DNA of 64,000 nucleotides from Aquisalimonas sp. 2447 (GCF_012044895.1 NZ_CP050695.1:1270501-1334500), one strand, 5' to 3'. Shown: positions 44,769-54,862, counted from the first letter of the stretch. Translations and numbers: made by a program. Notes: generated by a model not told the origin, from the sequence alone.

Positions 44769-45560
44769 TCATCCCTGTCTCGCTGTTTGCCGGTATGCGA
44801 GTACGATCAGGAAGACCCCCACGAGCACCATCGGGGTGGACAGCACCTGCCCCATGGTCACCCAGTCGAAGGCGAGATATCCGAGCTGTTCGTCGGGCAG
44901 GCGCACGAACTCGACGATGAAGCGGAAGCTTCCGTAGAGCACCAGGAACAGCCCGGAGGCGGCCATGGTGGGGCGCGGTTTGCGGGTGAACAGCCACAGG
45001 GCAATGAACAGCACCACGCCTTCGAGCAGGAACTGGTAGAGCTGGCTGGGGTGGCGCGGCTCGGGGCCCATGGGTGGGTAGACCATGGCCCAGGGAACGT
45101 CGCTGACCCGGCCCCAGAGTTCGCCGTTGATGAAGTTGCCGATGCGCCCGGCGCCGAGGCCGATGGGCACCAGCGGTGCGGCGAAGTCGGTCAGCCGCAG
45201 AAATCCGCAGCCGGTGCGCTTGGCGTACAGCCACAGACCGGCGAGGACGCCGAGCAGGCCGCCGTGGAAGCTCATGCCGCCTTCCCAGACGCGGATGATG
45301 GCCAGCGGGTCGGTGGTGAGCAGGGCGGACTCGTAGAACAGCACGTAGCCGATGCGCCCGCCGAGGATGGCGCCGATGGCACCGAAGACGAGGACGTCTT
45401 CCATCTGTAGCGGGCGGATGGGGCTGTCATCGCGTTGGGCGCGCCAGCGCCCGAGCAGCCAGGCGGCGGCGAAGCCGATCAGGTACATGAGGCCGTACCA
45501 GTGGATGGCAACGGGGCCGAGCTGGATGGCGACCGGGTCGATGTCGGGATAGGTCAGCAT
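44769..45560 (-). CDS. lgt: Prolipoprotein diacylglyceryl transferase
   Basis: 263-residue inner-membrane enzyme that adds diacylglycerol to the lipobox Cys of prolipoproteins. Seven helices. The H-G-G loop (His99) and the signature [10 protein letters not shown] (Arg139, Asn142, Glu147) are intact. The start ATG 45560 follows AAGGA. It marks return to backbone genes after the mosaic region. Essential in most gammaproteobacteria. Confidence 0.95.
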   Translation of the reverse strand: MLTYPDIDPVAIQLGPVAIHWYGLMYLIGFAAAWLLGRWRAQRDDSPIRPLQMEDVLVFGAIGAILGGRIGYVLFYESALLTTDPLAIIRVWEGGMSFHGGLLGVLAGLWLYAKRTGCGFLRLTDFAAPLVPIGLGAGRIGNFINGELWGRVSDVPWAMVYPPMGPEPRHPSQLYQFLLEGVVLFIALWLFTRKPRPTMAASGLFLVLYGSFRFIVEFVRLPDEQLGYLAFDWVTMGQVLSTPMVLVGVFLIVLAYRQTARQG

Positions 45561-45715
45561 GAATGCATCCTTTTCCTTGTCTGGTCCATTGATCCGGGTG
45601 GTTGGGCTCCAACCGAGGAACAGCACCCGATGGACCTACATGCAGTGACGATTGGCCCGGTCACACGGGTGCCGGGACCATCGCTGGTATCAGTTCTTGG
45701 AGCAGGAGGTCGGTC

Positions 45716-46117
45716 TCAGAGTCGCAGTCGCTGGGTTACGCGGTAGAGCGCAATAGGGGTAGACGGTGCGGACAGGCGCGGCTGTACGTTGGTTGGCTTG
45801 GCACGGCGTGAAGGCGCGGTTCGGGGATTCGGTGAAAGAATCGCGCCGTCACTGGATTGGGGTGCGCCGTCGTCGCGTGCTCGCGAGGAGGGTGAGGCGA
45901 ATTCCTCTCGCGTGTCGCTGTGTCGGCAAAGCGGATCATCTGGCTGGTGACTGATGGCGCCTTCCAGGCTCGTGCCCGAGGAATCACTCTGCGATAAAGC
46001 CGAAGCCAGCCCCGCCGGCAAGAGCAATAGAACGAGCAGCACCAACATCCACAGCGGCTGCCGTGGCGGGAACGTGCTCCCGGGATGCACCCCTGATGCT
46101 GTGAACGGTTGTGGCAT
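45716..46117 (-). CDS. Small secreted protein, 133 aa, with an Anr-type promoter
   Basis: Hydrophobic signal segment (W-M-L-V-L-L-V-L-L-L-L-P-A-G-L-A-S-A), then a low-complexity, Ser/Pro/charged mature part with C-R-H-S, ending R-V-T-Q-R-L-R-L. The same plan is found in the 139-residue protein at 56.3 kb (ending L-R-T-L-R-L-R-V). Both have matching FNR/Anr-box promoters. ATG at 46117; weak ribosome site. Divergent from the export operon. Function unknown; periplasmic accessory role inferred. Confidence 0.6.
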   Translation of the reverse strand: MPQPFTASGVHPGSTFPPRQPLWMLVLLVLLLLPAGLASALSQSDSSGTSLEGAISHQPDDPLCRHSDTREEFASPSSRARDDGAPQSSDGAILSPNPRTAPSRRAKPTNVQPRLSAPSTPIALYRVTQRLRL

Positions 46118-46158
46118 GTGCTATTCCGACGGCCATCGGCGGGTTTCACGTTCTTCAC

Positions 46159-46199
46159 ACAGTAGCAGTTCGTGGGCCCATGCGTTTGACCCATATCAA
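46159..46199 (-). promoter_or_regulatory. FNR/Anr-type promoter of the 133-aa secreted protein
   Basis: TTGAC-CCAT-ATCAA at 46186-46199 (one mismatch to the FNR consensus TTGAT-N4-ATCAA). On the minus strand, 21 bp later, a -10-like TACTGT lies at 46159-46164, the spacing of class II FNR-activated promoters. The box may also act on the plus-strand operon starting at 46332. Confidence 0.6.
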
Positions 46200-46331
46200 G
46201 CTGCGAGCGTGGAGGAGCGTGCATCATTGAAAGTTACGTGGTCGCGGAAGTCTGCCGGTGGAAACAACCGGGAGGCAGCCCAAGGGGCTCTTCAGTACTG
46301 CCAGTGACGACGAAGCAGGGAGACGGTGCGA

Positions 46332-46955
46332 ATGCACATGGGCATGTGGGGCCTGGCCATTATCGTTATTGTCATCGTCTCTTGGCTGATGTACCGCTAC
46401 CTGGCGCCGGACAGTTGGAAGGAGTGGACACGTGCGGGTGCCCTGCAGGCCTTTATCATCGCGTTCTACGCGGAGATGTACGGGTTTCCCCTCACGATTT
46501 ACTTTCTGGCCCGCTTCTTTGGTCTGGATGTCGCGTGGACCGACGGCGGCAATCTCTGGGAACAACTCTTTGGCACGCCAGCCGCGCACATCGTGGCCAT
46601 GATCATCGGTTACACCCTGGTGTTCATTGGCGCAACGATGGTTGTTGAAGGCTGGCGACGGATCCATCGCGCACGTCGCGAGCAAGCACTCATGACCGAC
46701 GGCATCTATGCGCGTGTGCGCCACCCCCAGTACACCGGGTTGTTTCTGATCGTCTTCGGAGAAGGCGTTGTGCACTGGCCGACCATCGTCTCCGTGATCG
46801 CGTTCCTGGTGATTGTCGTGGCGTACACGCTTCTGGCACGCAAGGAAGAGCAAACAATGCTGAATCAGTTCGGTGATGAATACCGGGCGTATCAGCAGCG
46901 TGTTCCCATGTTCATTCCGCGATCCGTCCGCGGGGTACAGCAGGAGGAGCCGTAA
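46332..46955 (+). CDS. ICMT/PEMT-like membrane methyltransferase family protein
   Basis: 207 residues with about five helices and the C-terminal cofactor-binding signature of the isoprenylcysteine methyltransferase/phospholipid methyltransferase family: G-I-Y-A-R-V-R-H-P-Q-Y-T-G-L (about 136-149) and later E-E-Q-T-M-L-N-Q-F-G-D-E-Y-R-A-Y. Bacterial members methylate lipids or small acids; substrate unknown. ATG 46332 follows AGGGAG. First gene of a six-gene operon ending with ABC-2 permeases. Confidence 0.82.
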   Translation: MHMGMWGLAIIVIVIVSWLMYRYLAPDSWKEWTRAGALQAFIIAFYAEMYGFPLTIYFLARFFGLDVAWTDGGNLWEQLFGTPAAHIVAMIIGYTLVFIGATMVVEGWRRIHRARREQALMTDGIYARVRHPQYTGLFLIVFGEGVVHWPTIVSVIAFLVIVVAYTLLARKEEQTMLNQFGDEYRAYQQRVPMFIPRSVRGVQQEEP

Positions 46956-47093
46956 ATGACTGCGGAAGTCGTGACCATCATGAGCGGAATGGCCCTCCTG
47001 GTCGTGTTCGCTCTCGTGGGGTGGAATGTGAGTCGCCGAGGGGGGCGTCCGCGGAAAAGAAAATCCGGGGAAAGCCGCCCCGGTGGGGACTGA
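46956..47093 (+). CDS. Single-helix membrane peptide, 45 aa
   Basis: One transmembrane helix (about residues 7-24: M-S-G-M-A-L-L-V-V-F-A-L-V-G-W) followed by a basic tail R-R-G-G-R-P-R-K-R-K. A strong AGGAGG lies five bases before the ATG, within the end of the methyltransferase gene, and the ATG directly follows that gene's stop. Probably an accessory subunit of the export system. Confidence 0.7.
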   Translation: MTAEVVTIMSGMALLVVFALVGWNVSRRGGRPRKRKSGESRPGGD

Positions 47094-47138
47094 GAAGCCG
47101 TAACGAACCGTCCGGGGACGGACATTGCGAGGTGGTGA

Positions 47139-48095
47139 ATGCGCTCAGCCTGGGTTTGGACCGCGATTGTTCTGCTCGTGATCGCCGGCGGTTCGTACGG
47201 GTTGTATCTCTATCTCAAGCCGGCTCCGCTACCGGAGCAGGTGCTGTATGGCAACGGGCGCATCGAAGCCACCGAGGTCCGCGTTGCCGCCGAGGTCTCC
47301 GGGACGGTGTTGGAAAGCCATCTGGTCGAGGGTAAGACAGTTGCCAGAGGTGACCCGCTGCTCCGGCTCGACGATGCGGATCTACGGCTTGAGAAGGCCC
47401 GTGTGGAGTCCGAGATCGAGGCCCTGAACCTGGAGCGCGACCGCGCCCGGCGAAACCTGGAACTCTGGGAGCATCATCAGGAGACGGCGGAGCGGCAACT
47501 GACGCGACTGCGGCGCATGCTGGAGGACGACGCCGTGAGTCAAAGCGAGGTGGACCAGGCTGAGGATGGGTTCCGTGAGGCGCGGGCGCGTGTTGCCGAG
47601 GCCGACATCGCCGCGATCACTCAAAGGATCACGGCGACCGAGCACGAGCGCGAGCTGCGCGCCAACCGTCTTGCTCGAGCCCGAATAGCGGCGCCGATCA
47701 ACGGCACGGTGCTGACCCGGTCGGTGGAAACCGGTGAGTTCCTGCAGCCAGGGCAACCGGTGGCCACTTTGGTGGATCTGACGCGTGTCGAACTCAGGGT
47801 CTTCATTCCGGGACGCGACCTCGGGCGCATCGATCTTGGCGGCCCGGTGCGTGTGCGCGTAGATGCCTTTCCCGAGCGCGTTTTCGAGGGTCGGATCGCA
47901 CGTATCGACCAGACCGCGCAGTTCACGCCGCGGGATATCCACATGCCGGATGAACGCGTGCGCATGGTCTACGGCGTGACCATCGATCTCGATAATCCAG
48001 ACGGGACGCTGAAACCGGGCATGCCGGCGGACGCCTGGATTCTCTGGCAGGACGGGGCGCAATGGCCGGATCGGCTTTTCGTTCCGGGGAGCTAG
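47139..48095 (+). CDS. HlyD-family membrane fusion protein
   Basis: 318 residues. An N-terminal membrane anchor (6-26), a split biotinyl/lipoyl-like hairpin (G-R-I-E-A-T-E-V-R-V-A-A-E-V-S-G-T-V and later I-A-A-P-I-N-G-T-V-L), a coiled coil at about 85-170, and a beta-barrel domain. Closest in type to the YhiI/YbhG adaptors that work with double-ATPase ABC-2 exporters. It links the inner-membrane transporter to a TolC-like channel, not encoded here. RBS GAGGTGG. Confidence 0.9.
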   Translation: MRSAWVWTAIVLLVIAGGSYGLYLYLKPAPLPEQVLYGNGRIEATEVRVAAEVSGTVLESHLVEGKTVARGDPLLRLDDADLRLEKARVESEIEALNLERDRARRNLELWEHHQETAERQLTRLRRMLEDDAVSQSEVDQAEDGFREARARVAEADIAAITQRITATEHERELRANRLARARIAAPINGTVLTRSVETGEFLQPGQPVATLVDLTRVELRVFIPGRDLGRIDLGGPVRVRVDAFPERVFEGRIARIDQTAQFTPRDIHMPDERVRMVYGVTIDLDNPDGTLKPGMPADAWILWQDGAQWPDRLFVPGS

Positions 48096-48105
48096 GGGCG
48101 GCGCG

Positions 48106-49842
48106 ATGGCGGAAGAGGAGGCAGTCATCGTGGCCGAGGGTCTGGGGCGGCGATACCGCCGCTCCCGCGCTGTCGAGAATGTTGACCTGACCGTGCGCAC
48201 CGGTGAAATCGTCGGTCTGGTCGGGCCGGACGGTGCCGGCAAGACCACGTTGCTGCAACTCCTCAGCGCAATCCTCGATCCCACCGAGGGCCATGCCCGC
48301 GTCCTGGGGTTCGACACGCTCCGTGAAGCAGCGCAGGTGACGTCGCGTATCGGCTACATGGCGCAGGGGTTCACGCTCTATGACCGCCTGAGCGTCGCGG
48401 AGAATCTGGCGTTCGCGGCGAGTGTACGTGACGTCCCGGCTGACGTATTCGCGGACCGGCGGCAGCGGTTACTGGCCATGGCCGGGCTCGCGCCGTTCAC
48501 GGATCGACGTGAGGGTGCGCTGTCGGGTGGTATGCGCAAGAAGCTCGCCCTGTGCGCCAATCTCATCCACGAGCCTGCGTTGCTGCTACTCGATGAACCG
48601 GGGCTGGGTGTCGATCCCATGTCTCGGCGGGAGCTGTGGCGCATGCTCGAGGATCGCCGGGAGCAGGGGGTCACGGTTGTCTTTGCCACGTCGTACATGG
48701 ACGAGGCGGAGCAATGCGATCGTGTGCTGTTTCTCGATGAAGGCCGTGTTCTTGCGGAAGGGGCACCATCGGATCTGCGTGCGTTGGCGCAGGGCAACGT
48801 TTACCGCGTCACTACGGAGAAACCCGCGACCGTCGAGGCTGGGCTGCGGAATGTGCCGGGCGTTCTGGGTGTGGACTGGTGGGCCGACCAGGTGCGCGTG
48901 GTCATGGAGGCGTCGGCCGCGGATGCGTCCGGGCTGGACGCCCATCTCCAGGGCACGGGCCGGGCAGAGGCGGCAAGGCCGAGCATGGATGACGTGTTCG
49001 TCTTTCTCCGTGGTGTCGCGCCGGGTGATGCCGGGCTCCAGGGCACTGCGGAGGTGAGCGCCCCCGCCGTGGCGGTATCGGAGGCCATCATCGCCCGCGA
49101 GGTGACACGGCGTTTCGGTGGTTTCGTGGCCGTGGATCGTGTCTCCCTGGAGGTCGTGGGTGGGGAGATTTTCGGTTTGCTCGGGGCCAACGGGGCCGGC
49201 AAGACCACGCTCATACGCATGCTCTGCGGCTTGCTCGCACCCACGGCCGGCATGGCGCGTGTTGCCGACGCGGACGTCCTGTCGGCAGCGCACGTGCTCC
49301 GGGGGCGCATTGGGTACATGTCCCAGCGTTTCTCGCTGTATCTGGACCTCACCGTGGCCCAGAACCTCGCCTTCTTCGCCAGCGCTTACGGGTTGTCGCG
49401 CCGCTCTGCGCGGCGAATAATCCCATGGGCGCTGGCGATCTGCGATATCGAGGCGTTCGAACAGGAACTGGTGGGACGCCTCTCAGGGGCCGTCCGACAG
49501 CGGGTGGCGCTTGCTTGCAGCATTCTGCACCAACCGTCGGTGCTGTTCCTCGACGAACCGACATCCGGAGTGGATCCCCTGGCGCGCTCGCGTTTCTGGC
49601 GCTTGATCCGGTTGCTTGCGGACGGCGGAATGACGGTGCTGGTGACCACCCATCACCTGGGCGAAGCTGCGTACTGCCACCGGCTGGGCCTGATGCACGA
49701 GGGACGGTTGATCGCCACGGGGGATCTCGACGCCCTGCGTGAGCAGTTCCCAGGGCGCGGCCTGGTGTCGGCAGAGGAGATTTTCGTCGCCTTCATTGAG
49801 CGGGAGCAGAGCGCCGCGGCGGCGACGGAGGCGGCACCATGA
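48106..49842 (+). CDS. ABC transporter ATP-binding protein with two nucleotide-binding domains
   Basis: 578 residues. NBD1 Walker A G-P-D-G-A-G-K-T-T (40-48) with signature L-S-G-G-M-R-K-K; NBD2 Walker A G-A-N-G-A-G-K-T-T (360-368) with a degenerate signature L-S-G-A-V-R-Q-R. Both Walker B motifs end in D-E-P. Such fused ATPases (YbhF/RbbA-like) power ABC-2 exporters for drugs or cationic compounds. It starts 11 bp after the adaptor gene and overlaps the first permease by four bases. Confidence 0.92.
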   Translation: MAEEEAVIVAEGLGRRYRRSRAVENVDLTVRTGEIVGLVGPDGAGKTTLLQLLSAILDPTEGHARVLGFDTLREAAQVTSRIGYMAQGFTLYDRLSVAENLAFAASVRDVPADVFADRRQRLLAMAGLAPFTDRREGALSGGMRKKLALCANLIHEPALLLLDEPGLGVDPMSRRELWRMLEDRREQGVTVVFATSYMDEAEQCDRVLFLDEGRVLAEGAPSDLRALAQGNVYRVTTEKPATVEAGLRNVPGVLGVDWWADQVRVVMEASAADASGLDAHLQGTGRAEAARPSMDDVFVFLRGVAPGDAGLQGTAEVSAPAVAVSEAIIAREVTRRFGGFVAVDRVSLEVVGGEIFGLLGANGAGKTTLIRMLCGLLAPTAGMARVADADVLSAAHVLRGRIGYMSQRFSLYLDLTVAQNLAFFASAYGLSRRSARRIIPWALAICDIEAFEQELVGRLSGAVRQRVALACSILHQPSVLFLDEPTSGVDPLARSRFWRLIRLLADGGMTVLVTTHHLGEAAYCHRLGLMHEGRLIATGDLDALREQFPGRGLVSAEEIFVAFIEREQSAAAATEAAP

Positions 49843-50933
49843 AGCGGTCCCGCATCGCCGCGGTCGTGGGCAAGGAAACCCGGGAAATCGTCCGTGACCG
49901 GGCGACCGTCGTGGTGGCGCTGCTGATGCCCCTGGTCATGCTGTTTCTGTTCGGCTACGGCATTTCCATGGAGGTGGATGATGTGCGCCTGGGCCTCGTG
50001 GATCAGGACCGTTCGCCCACGAGCAGAGCACTGGTGGAGCAGTTCGTGGGCAGTGGTTACTTCCGGCTCGAGAGCGATTACGCGACCCCGGAGCAGGGGG
50101 AGGCTGATCTGCGGCGCGGTGCGGTGAACCTGGTGGTATCCATTCCGCCACGGTTCGGGGAGCGGGTGGCACGCGGGGAGCACGCGCCGGTTCAGGTGCT
50201 GGTCGACGGCACATACTCATCCACGACCAATCTCGTGGCCCGGTACGCCGAAACCGTAATTGCCGGGTTCGGCCAGCCAGCGGAGGGGCCCGTGCGCGTG
50301 GAATCGCGTGTGTGGTACAACCCGGCGCTCGCCAGCACGGTCTACGTTATCCCCGGTCTTTTCGGCGTCATCCTCATGGCGCTGCCGCCGCTGCTCACAG
50401 CGTTGGCCCTGACCCGCGAGAAGCAGAGTGGCTCGATTCAGCAGATTTTCGCCTCCCCGCTTACCGCCGCCGAGTTCCTGGCGGGCAAGCTGATCCCGTA
50501 CGGGGGCATTGCCTTCCTGCAACTGCTCCTGGTCATCGTCGTCGGTTTCGTCTGGTTCGACGTGCCGCTGCGCGGGAATCCGGGCTTGTTGCTTGCCGTG
50601 GGGCTTGTCTACGTTTTCTGTACTGTCGGCATTGGGCTGCTCATCTCGACGCTGACCAGTAGTCAGCTCGTGGCCATGCTGCTCGCACTCATTGTCACGC
50701 TTATGCCGGCCTTCCTGTTCTCGGGGTTTCTTTTCCCGATCTTCACGATGCCGGATGCCATGCAGATCTACACGCAGGTGTTCCCGGTCCAGTACTTCGT
50801 CGGCTTCTCCCGCGACCTGGTTCTCAAGGGGGCGATGCTACCGGAGCTGTGGCCGTCGGCGCTGCTACTGCTGGCCTACACGGTGGTCATCTTTGGCTTT
50901 GCCGTGTGGCGTTTCCGCAAGAAGGTGGCGTGA
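49839..50933 (+). CDS. ABC-2 type permease, first
   Basis: 364 residues. An N-terminal helix, a large periplasmic domain (about 50-180; G-L-V-D-Q-D-R-S-P-T-S-R-A-L), then five helices with R-E-K-Q-S-G-S-I-Q-Q-I-F-A-S-P, the coupling loop of the ABC2 membrane family. It overlaps the ATPase stop and shares a base with the next start (TGATG). With the second permease it forms the heterodimeric channel. Confidence 0.92.
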   Translation: MKRSRIAAVVGKETREIVRDRATVVVALLMPLVMLFLFGYGISMEVDDVRLGLVDQDRSPTSRALVEQFVGSGYFRLESDYATPEQGEADLRRGAVNLVVSIPPRFGERVARGEHAPVQVLVDGTYSSTTNLVARYAETVIAGFGQPAEGPVRVESRVWYNPALASTVYVIPGLFGVILMALPPLLTALALTREKQSGSIQQIFASPLTAAEFLAGKLIPYGGIAFLQLLLVIVVGFVWFDVPLRGNPGLLLAVGLVYVFCTVGIGLLISTLTSSQLVAMLLALIVTLMPAFLFSGFLFPIFTMPDAMQIYTQVFPVQYFVGFSRDLVLKGAMLPELWPSALLLLAYTVVIFGFAVWRFRKKVA

Positions 50934-52039
50934 TGGGAACACGGCTCAGGGGGTTGCTCGCCAAGGAGTTCGTGCAGCTTCTGCGGGATCGCATCATCCT
51001 GATTCTGATTCTCTGGCTGTACACCGTGGAAGTGGTGATCTGCGCCTATGCCCTGACCATGGATGTGGAAAACATGCCGTTCGCCGTGGTGGATGAAGAT
51101 CGCACGCCGGCAAGCCGAAGCCTGGTGGAGCGGTTCACCACCACCGACGCTTTCGCGTATGTCGGCCAGGCCGCGGACGACCAGGCGATCGAGCAATGGC
51201 TGCAAGAGGGGCGAGCTCGTGTGGCGCTGGTGGTGCCGCGGGGGTTCCAACGCGATCTCAGTCGTGCCCAGCGACCCGCTGTTCAGTTGATGCTGGATGG
51301 CACTCACGCCAACCTCGCGGCGCAAGCGCGAGGCGATGCGCTCGAGATCATCAACCGGTTCGCCATGGAAGGAATGGACAGCGTCCCCGTGTCGGCTGGG
51401 GTCGAATCGATTCTGCGCGTGCGTTACAACCCCGATCAGACGTTTACCTCGTTCATGGTGTTGTCCATGATCGGCCTTGCAGCCCTCATGGTGGGCGTGA
51501 TCTATCCGGCGGCGTCGATTGTCCGCGAGAAAGAGGCGGGAACCATTGAGCAGTTGCGCGTCACCCCGATTCGCATCACTGAGCTATTCATCGCCAAGGT
51601 TACGCCGACTCTGGTGATCGGTTTGCTGTCGGTATTCCCTAGCCTGCTGATCGTGTGGTGGTTCGGGGTTCCCATGCAGGGCAGCCTGATTCTTTTCCTG
51701 GCCTTGACCGGCTTGTTCCTCCTGAGCGCCATCGGGCTGGGTGTGTTGATTGCGACTGTCAGTCGCACCCAGCAGCAGGCGTTGCTGTTGGCATTTTTCG
51801 GCCTGTTCCCGATGATGATGTTGTCCGGAACCCTGGCGCCTGTGGAGAGCATGCCGGAGATTCTGCAGGCCGCGTCGCTGGTGAGCCCGCTACGCCACTA
51901 CATGGACGTGATTCTCGGCGTATTCCTCAAGGGCGCGGGCTTGGACGTGTTGTTGCCCCAGGCGCTCGCTCTGCTAGTGTCGGGTACGGCGCTACTGGGG
52001 CTCGCTGCAGTGCTATTCCGGCGTACTTCCGCGTCTTGA
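50933..52039 (+). CDS. ABC-2 type permease, second
   Basis: 368 residues, same plan as its neighbour: N-terminal helix, periplasmic domain with V-V-D-E-D-R-T-P-A-S-R-S-L, then helices and R-E-K-E-A-G-T-I-E-Q-L-R-V-T-P-I. Last gene of the operon and followed by a strong hairpin. The exported compound is unknown; relatives export cationic drugs, chelators or lipids. Confidence 0.92.
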   Translation: MGTRLRGLLAKEFVQLLRDRIILILILWLYTVEVVICAYALTMDVENMPFAVVDEDRTPASRSLVERFTTTDAFAYVGQAADDQAIEQWLQEGRARVALVVPRGFQRDLSRAQRPAVQLMLDGTHANLAAQARGDALEIINRFAMEGMDSVPVSAGVESILRVRYNPDQTFTSFMVLSMIGLAALMVGVIYPAASIVREKEAGTIEQLRVTPIRITELFIAKVTPTLVIGLLSVFPSLLIVWWFGVPMQGSLILFLALTGLFLLSAIGLGVLIATVSRTQQQALLLAFFGLFPMMMLSGTLAPVESMPEILQAASLVSPLRHYMDVILGVFLKGAGLDVLLPQALALLVSGTALLGLAAVLFRRTSAS

Positions 52040-52047
52040 CACAGGGA

Positions 52048-52086
52048 CAGTAAGTATCCCCCGGCTTTGCCGGGGGATACTTACTG
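52048..52086 (+). terminator. Strong hairpin after the ABC-2 operon
   Basis: Eighteen-base perfect arms (52048-52065 and 52069-52086) around a TTT loop, 9 bp after the stop. Short GACA/TGTC-type matches extend the symmetry a little. No T-run. Probably a terminator or mRNA-protecting stem, also shielding the convergent copA transcript. Confidence 0.7.
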
Positions 52087-52207
52087 TGTCCTTCTAGCCT
52101 CCTAAGCGGACACCTCGTGGTATTTGACGTTTTCCGTAACCCCGGCAAAGCCAGCGCCGAGTCCTCGTTGATGGCCGTTGCGAACCACACGCTGGTTTGA
52201 CGTTGGT

Positions 52208-54724
52208 TCAGTTGACCTTGCCACCGAGTTTGGCCCGCTTGAGCAGCACCGAGTTGCCGATCACGGAGAGCGAGCTTGCTGTCATGGCGATGACGCCGAT
52301 CATGGGGTGGAGCAGGCCGATGGCCGCGATGGGGATGGCGGCGACGTTGTAGCCCCACGCCCAAAACATGTTCTGCACGATCTTTCGGAAGGTCAGGCGT
52401 GAGAGCTCCACGGCCTCCACCACCTTGGTCAGCTCGCCACTGACCAGCGTGACGTCGGCGGCCTCGATGGCGACATCCGCGCCGGCGCCGATGGCAATCC
52501 CCACGTTGGCCTGCTTGAGCGCCGGGGCGTCGTTGATGCCGTCGCCCACCATGGCCACGTGCTCGCCGTAGCGCTGCTGGAGCTCGCGGATGGCGTCCAC
52601 CTTGCCCTCGGGCAGCACCCCGGCCTGAACTTCGTCGAGGCCCACCTCCCGGGCCACGGCCTGGGCGGTACGCTCGTTGTCGCCGGTGACCATGATGCAG
52701 GCGATACCGAGGCGGTGCAGTTCCGCGATGGCCGCCGCGGAGTCGTCCTTGATGGTGTCGGCCACCGCCACGATGCCGGCGGGCTGGTCACCGATGGCCA
52801 CCAGCATCGCCGTCTTGCCCGCGTGCTCGAGCTCGGTGAGTTGCTCTTCCAGGGCGGTGACGTCCATGCCGTGTTCGGTGAGCAGCCGGCGGCTGCCCAC
52901 CAGCACCCGTTCGCCGTCGAGCTGCGCCTCCACGCCACGGGCGGTGTGAGACCGGAAGCCGGTGACGCTGCCAACACTCAGACCGCGCTCCTTCACGCCC
53001 TGGACGATGGCGTCGGCCAGCGGATGGGCGGAGCCGGCCTCCACGGCGGCTGCCGCGTTCAGCACCTGCTCGTCGGTAAAGCCCTCGGCGGGAGTCACGT
53101 CGGTGAGGCTCGGCTGCCCTTTGGTGATGGTGCCGGTCTTGTCGAGGACGATGGCCTTGATGTCCTTGAGGCTCTGGATGGCCTCGCCGGAGCGGATCAG
53201 TACACCGCGCTCGGCGCCCATGCCTGAGCCCACCATGAGCGCCGTCGGCGTTGCCAGCCCCAGAGCGCACGGGCAGGCGATGACCAGCACGGCAATGGCC
53301 GCGAGGATGGCGAGCACCAGCGGCGGCTGTGTGGCGTCCACCCAGGGCAGGAAGCCTTCGCCCCAGAGCAGGATGGGCTCAAGCGTTCCGCTGAAGGCGA
53401 GCCACGCGATAAAGGCCAGTGCCGCGATCACCAGCACCGCCGGCACGAACCGGGCGGTGATGCGGTCGGCCAGCTCCTGCACGGGCACCCGCGACCCCTG
53501 GGCCTCCTCCACCAGCCGGATGACCTGGGAGAGGAACGTGTCCTTGCCCACGCGGGTGGCGCGCACCTTGAGCAACCCGTGCTGGTTGATGGTGGCACCG
53601 AGCACGGTGGCGCCGACGGCCTTTTCCACGGGCACGGACTCACCCGTGGCGATGGACTCGTCCACGGTGCTCTCGCCCTTGATCACCTCGCCGTCGGTGG
53701 GGATCTTCTCGCCCGGGCGCACGATCATGACGGCGCCGGCCTGCAGTTCCTTGACCGGCACTTCCACTTCCTCGCCGTCGCGCTCCACGCGGGCGGTCTT
53801 GGCGCCCATGTCCAGCAGCTTGCGGATGGCCGAGGAGGCCTGCCCCTTGGCGCGGTGCTCCAGGTACCGTCCGAGCATGTGGAAGGCCATGATGGTGGCC
53901 GCCATCTCCATGAACGAGGTCATGGGGTAGACGAAGCCCACCAGGCCGATGAAGTACGGCGGCAGGCTGCCCATGGAGATAAGCACATCCATGTTCAGAT
54001 GGCCGGACTTCAGCGACCGCCACGCCGAGCGGTGGGTGGCCGCGCCGCCGGCGAGGAACACCACCGGGAAGGCGAGCACGGCGATGATGGCGAGATACCC
54101 CGGGATGGGCTGCCAGAACATGTGGGGCATCATCAGCCCCATGATCGCCGCGGTGGGGATCATGGCAATCCACAGCCGCCGCCAGGCCTGCTTGACGTAG
54201 GCCTCGTCGATGGCGGCGTCGTCGGCGTGGTCGTCTTTGCCTTCGGTCTCCACGGCGGCGACATCGTAGCCGGCACCTTCCACGGTGGCGCGCAGCGTCT
54301 CGCCGTCGGGGCCACCGGCGGTGGTGGTGATGGTGACCCGATGGTCAGCGATATTGGTGCGGATCCCGTCGATGCCCTCGAGGCGCTCGATGGAGGCGCG
54401 CACGATGCCTGCGCAGTGATCCGAGCCCATGCCCGGGACCACGAGCTTGATGGTCGTGCCGTCGCCGCCCGCGTCCACCCGGGCCACGTCGTAGCCGGCG
54501 GCCTCCACGGCGTTGCGGAGCGCGTCGGCGCCGGCGGCGCCGGCGTCATACTGCACGGTGACCCGGTGGTTGGCGATGTTGGTGCTCACCGACGCCACCG
54601 CGTCCAGGCGTTCCAGTGCAGCCCGGACGATGCCGGCGCAGTGGTCGGAGCCCATGCCGGGAACGACAAGGACGCCCTCGGCGGTGGTCTGCGGAGAGGA
54701 GGTGCGTGCGACGTGCTCACTCAT
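52208..54724 (-). CDS. copA: Copper-exporting P1B-type ATPase CopA
   Basis: 838 residues. Two N-terminal HMA-like domains (about 15-85 and 90-160), eight helices, the A-C-P-C-A-L-G membrane motif, D-K-T-G-T phosphorylation site, H-P nucleotide motif (S-A-H-P-L-A), T-G-D-N and G-D-G-I-N-D. The last helices carry W-G-Y-N and M-T-A-S-S-L-S-V, the Cu+ (P1B-1) signature. Both HMA domains have G-M-G-S-D-H-C in place of the usual M-x-C-x-x-C. Exports Cu+ from the cytoplasm. ATG after AGGA. Confidence 0.95.
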   Translation of the reverse strand: MSEHVARTSSPQTTAEGVLVVPGMGSDHCAGIVRAALERLDAVASVSTNIANHRVTVQYDAGAAGADALRNAVEAAGYDVARVDAGGDGTTIKLVVPGMGSDHCAGIVRASIERLEGIDGIRTNIADHRVTITTTAGGPDGETLRATVEGAGYDVAAVETEGKDDHADDAAIDEAYVKQAWRRLWIAMIPTAAIMGLMMPHMFWQPIPGYLAIIAVLAFPVVFLAGGAATHRSAWRSLKSGHLNMDVLISMGSLPPYFIGLVGFVYPMTSFMEMAATIMAFHMLGRYLEHRAKGQASSAIRKLLDMGAKTARVERDGEEVEVPVKELQAGAVMIVRPGEKIPTDGEVIKGESTVDESIATGESVPVEKAVGATVLGATINQHGLLKVRATRVGKDTFLSQVIRLVEEAQGSRVPVQELADRITARFVPAVLVIAALAFIAWLAFSGTLEPILLWGEGFLPWVDATQPPLVLAILAAIAVLVIACPCALGLATPTALMVGSGMGAERGVLIRSGEAIQSLKDIKAIVLDKTGTITKGQPSLTDVTPAEGFTDEQVLNAAAAVEAGSAHPLADAIVQGVKERGLSVGSVTGFRSHTARGVEAQLDGERVLVGSRRLLTEHGMDVTALEEQLTELEHAGKTAMLVAIGDQPAGIVAVADTIKDDSAAAIAELHRLGIACIMVTGDNERTAQAVAREVGLDEVQAGVLPEGKVDAIRELQQRYGEHVAMVGDGINDAPALKQANVGIAIGAGADVAIEAADVTLVSGELTKVVEAVELSRLTFRKIVQNMFWAWGYNVAAIPIAAIGLLHPMIGVIAMTASSLSVIGNSVLLKRAKLGGKVN

Positions 54725-54765
54725 GAACTGGTTGTCCTTTAGCTGATGGCGTGTCAGGCCCTTGC

Positions 54766-54839
54766 GTAGGAGCGGCGCAAGCCGCGACGGTTCTGGCGAT
54801 GACCGGCGCGCACACGGTCGCGGCTTGCGCCGCTCCTAC
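54766..54839. repeat. REP/BIME-like inverted repeat, copy 1
   Basis: Near-perfect 23-base arms (GTAGGAGCGGCGCAAGCCGC at the left) separated by 28 bases, between copA and the DUF2933 gene. Matches the GTAGGAGCGGCN-type REP sequences common in gammaproteobacteria. Confidence 0.8.
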
Positions 54840-54862
54840 AGGGTCGGTTGGCCGCAGAGAAT

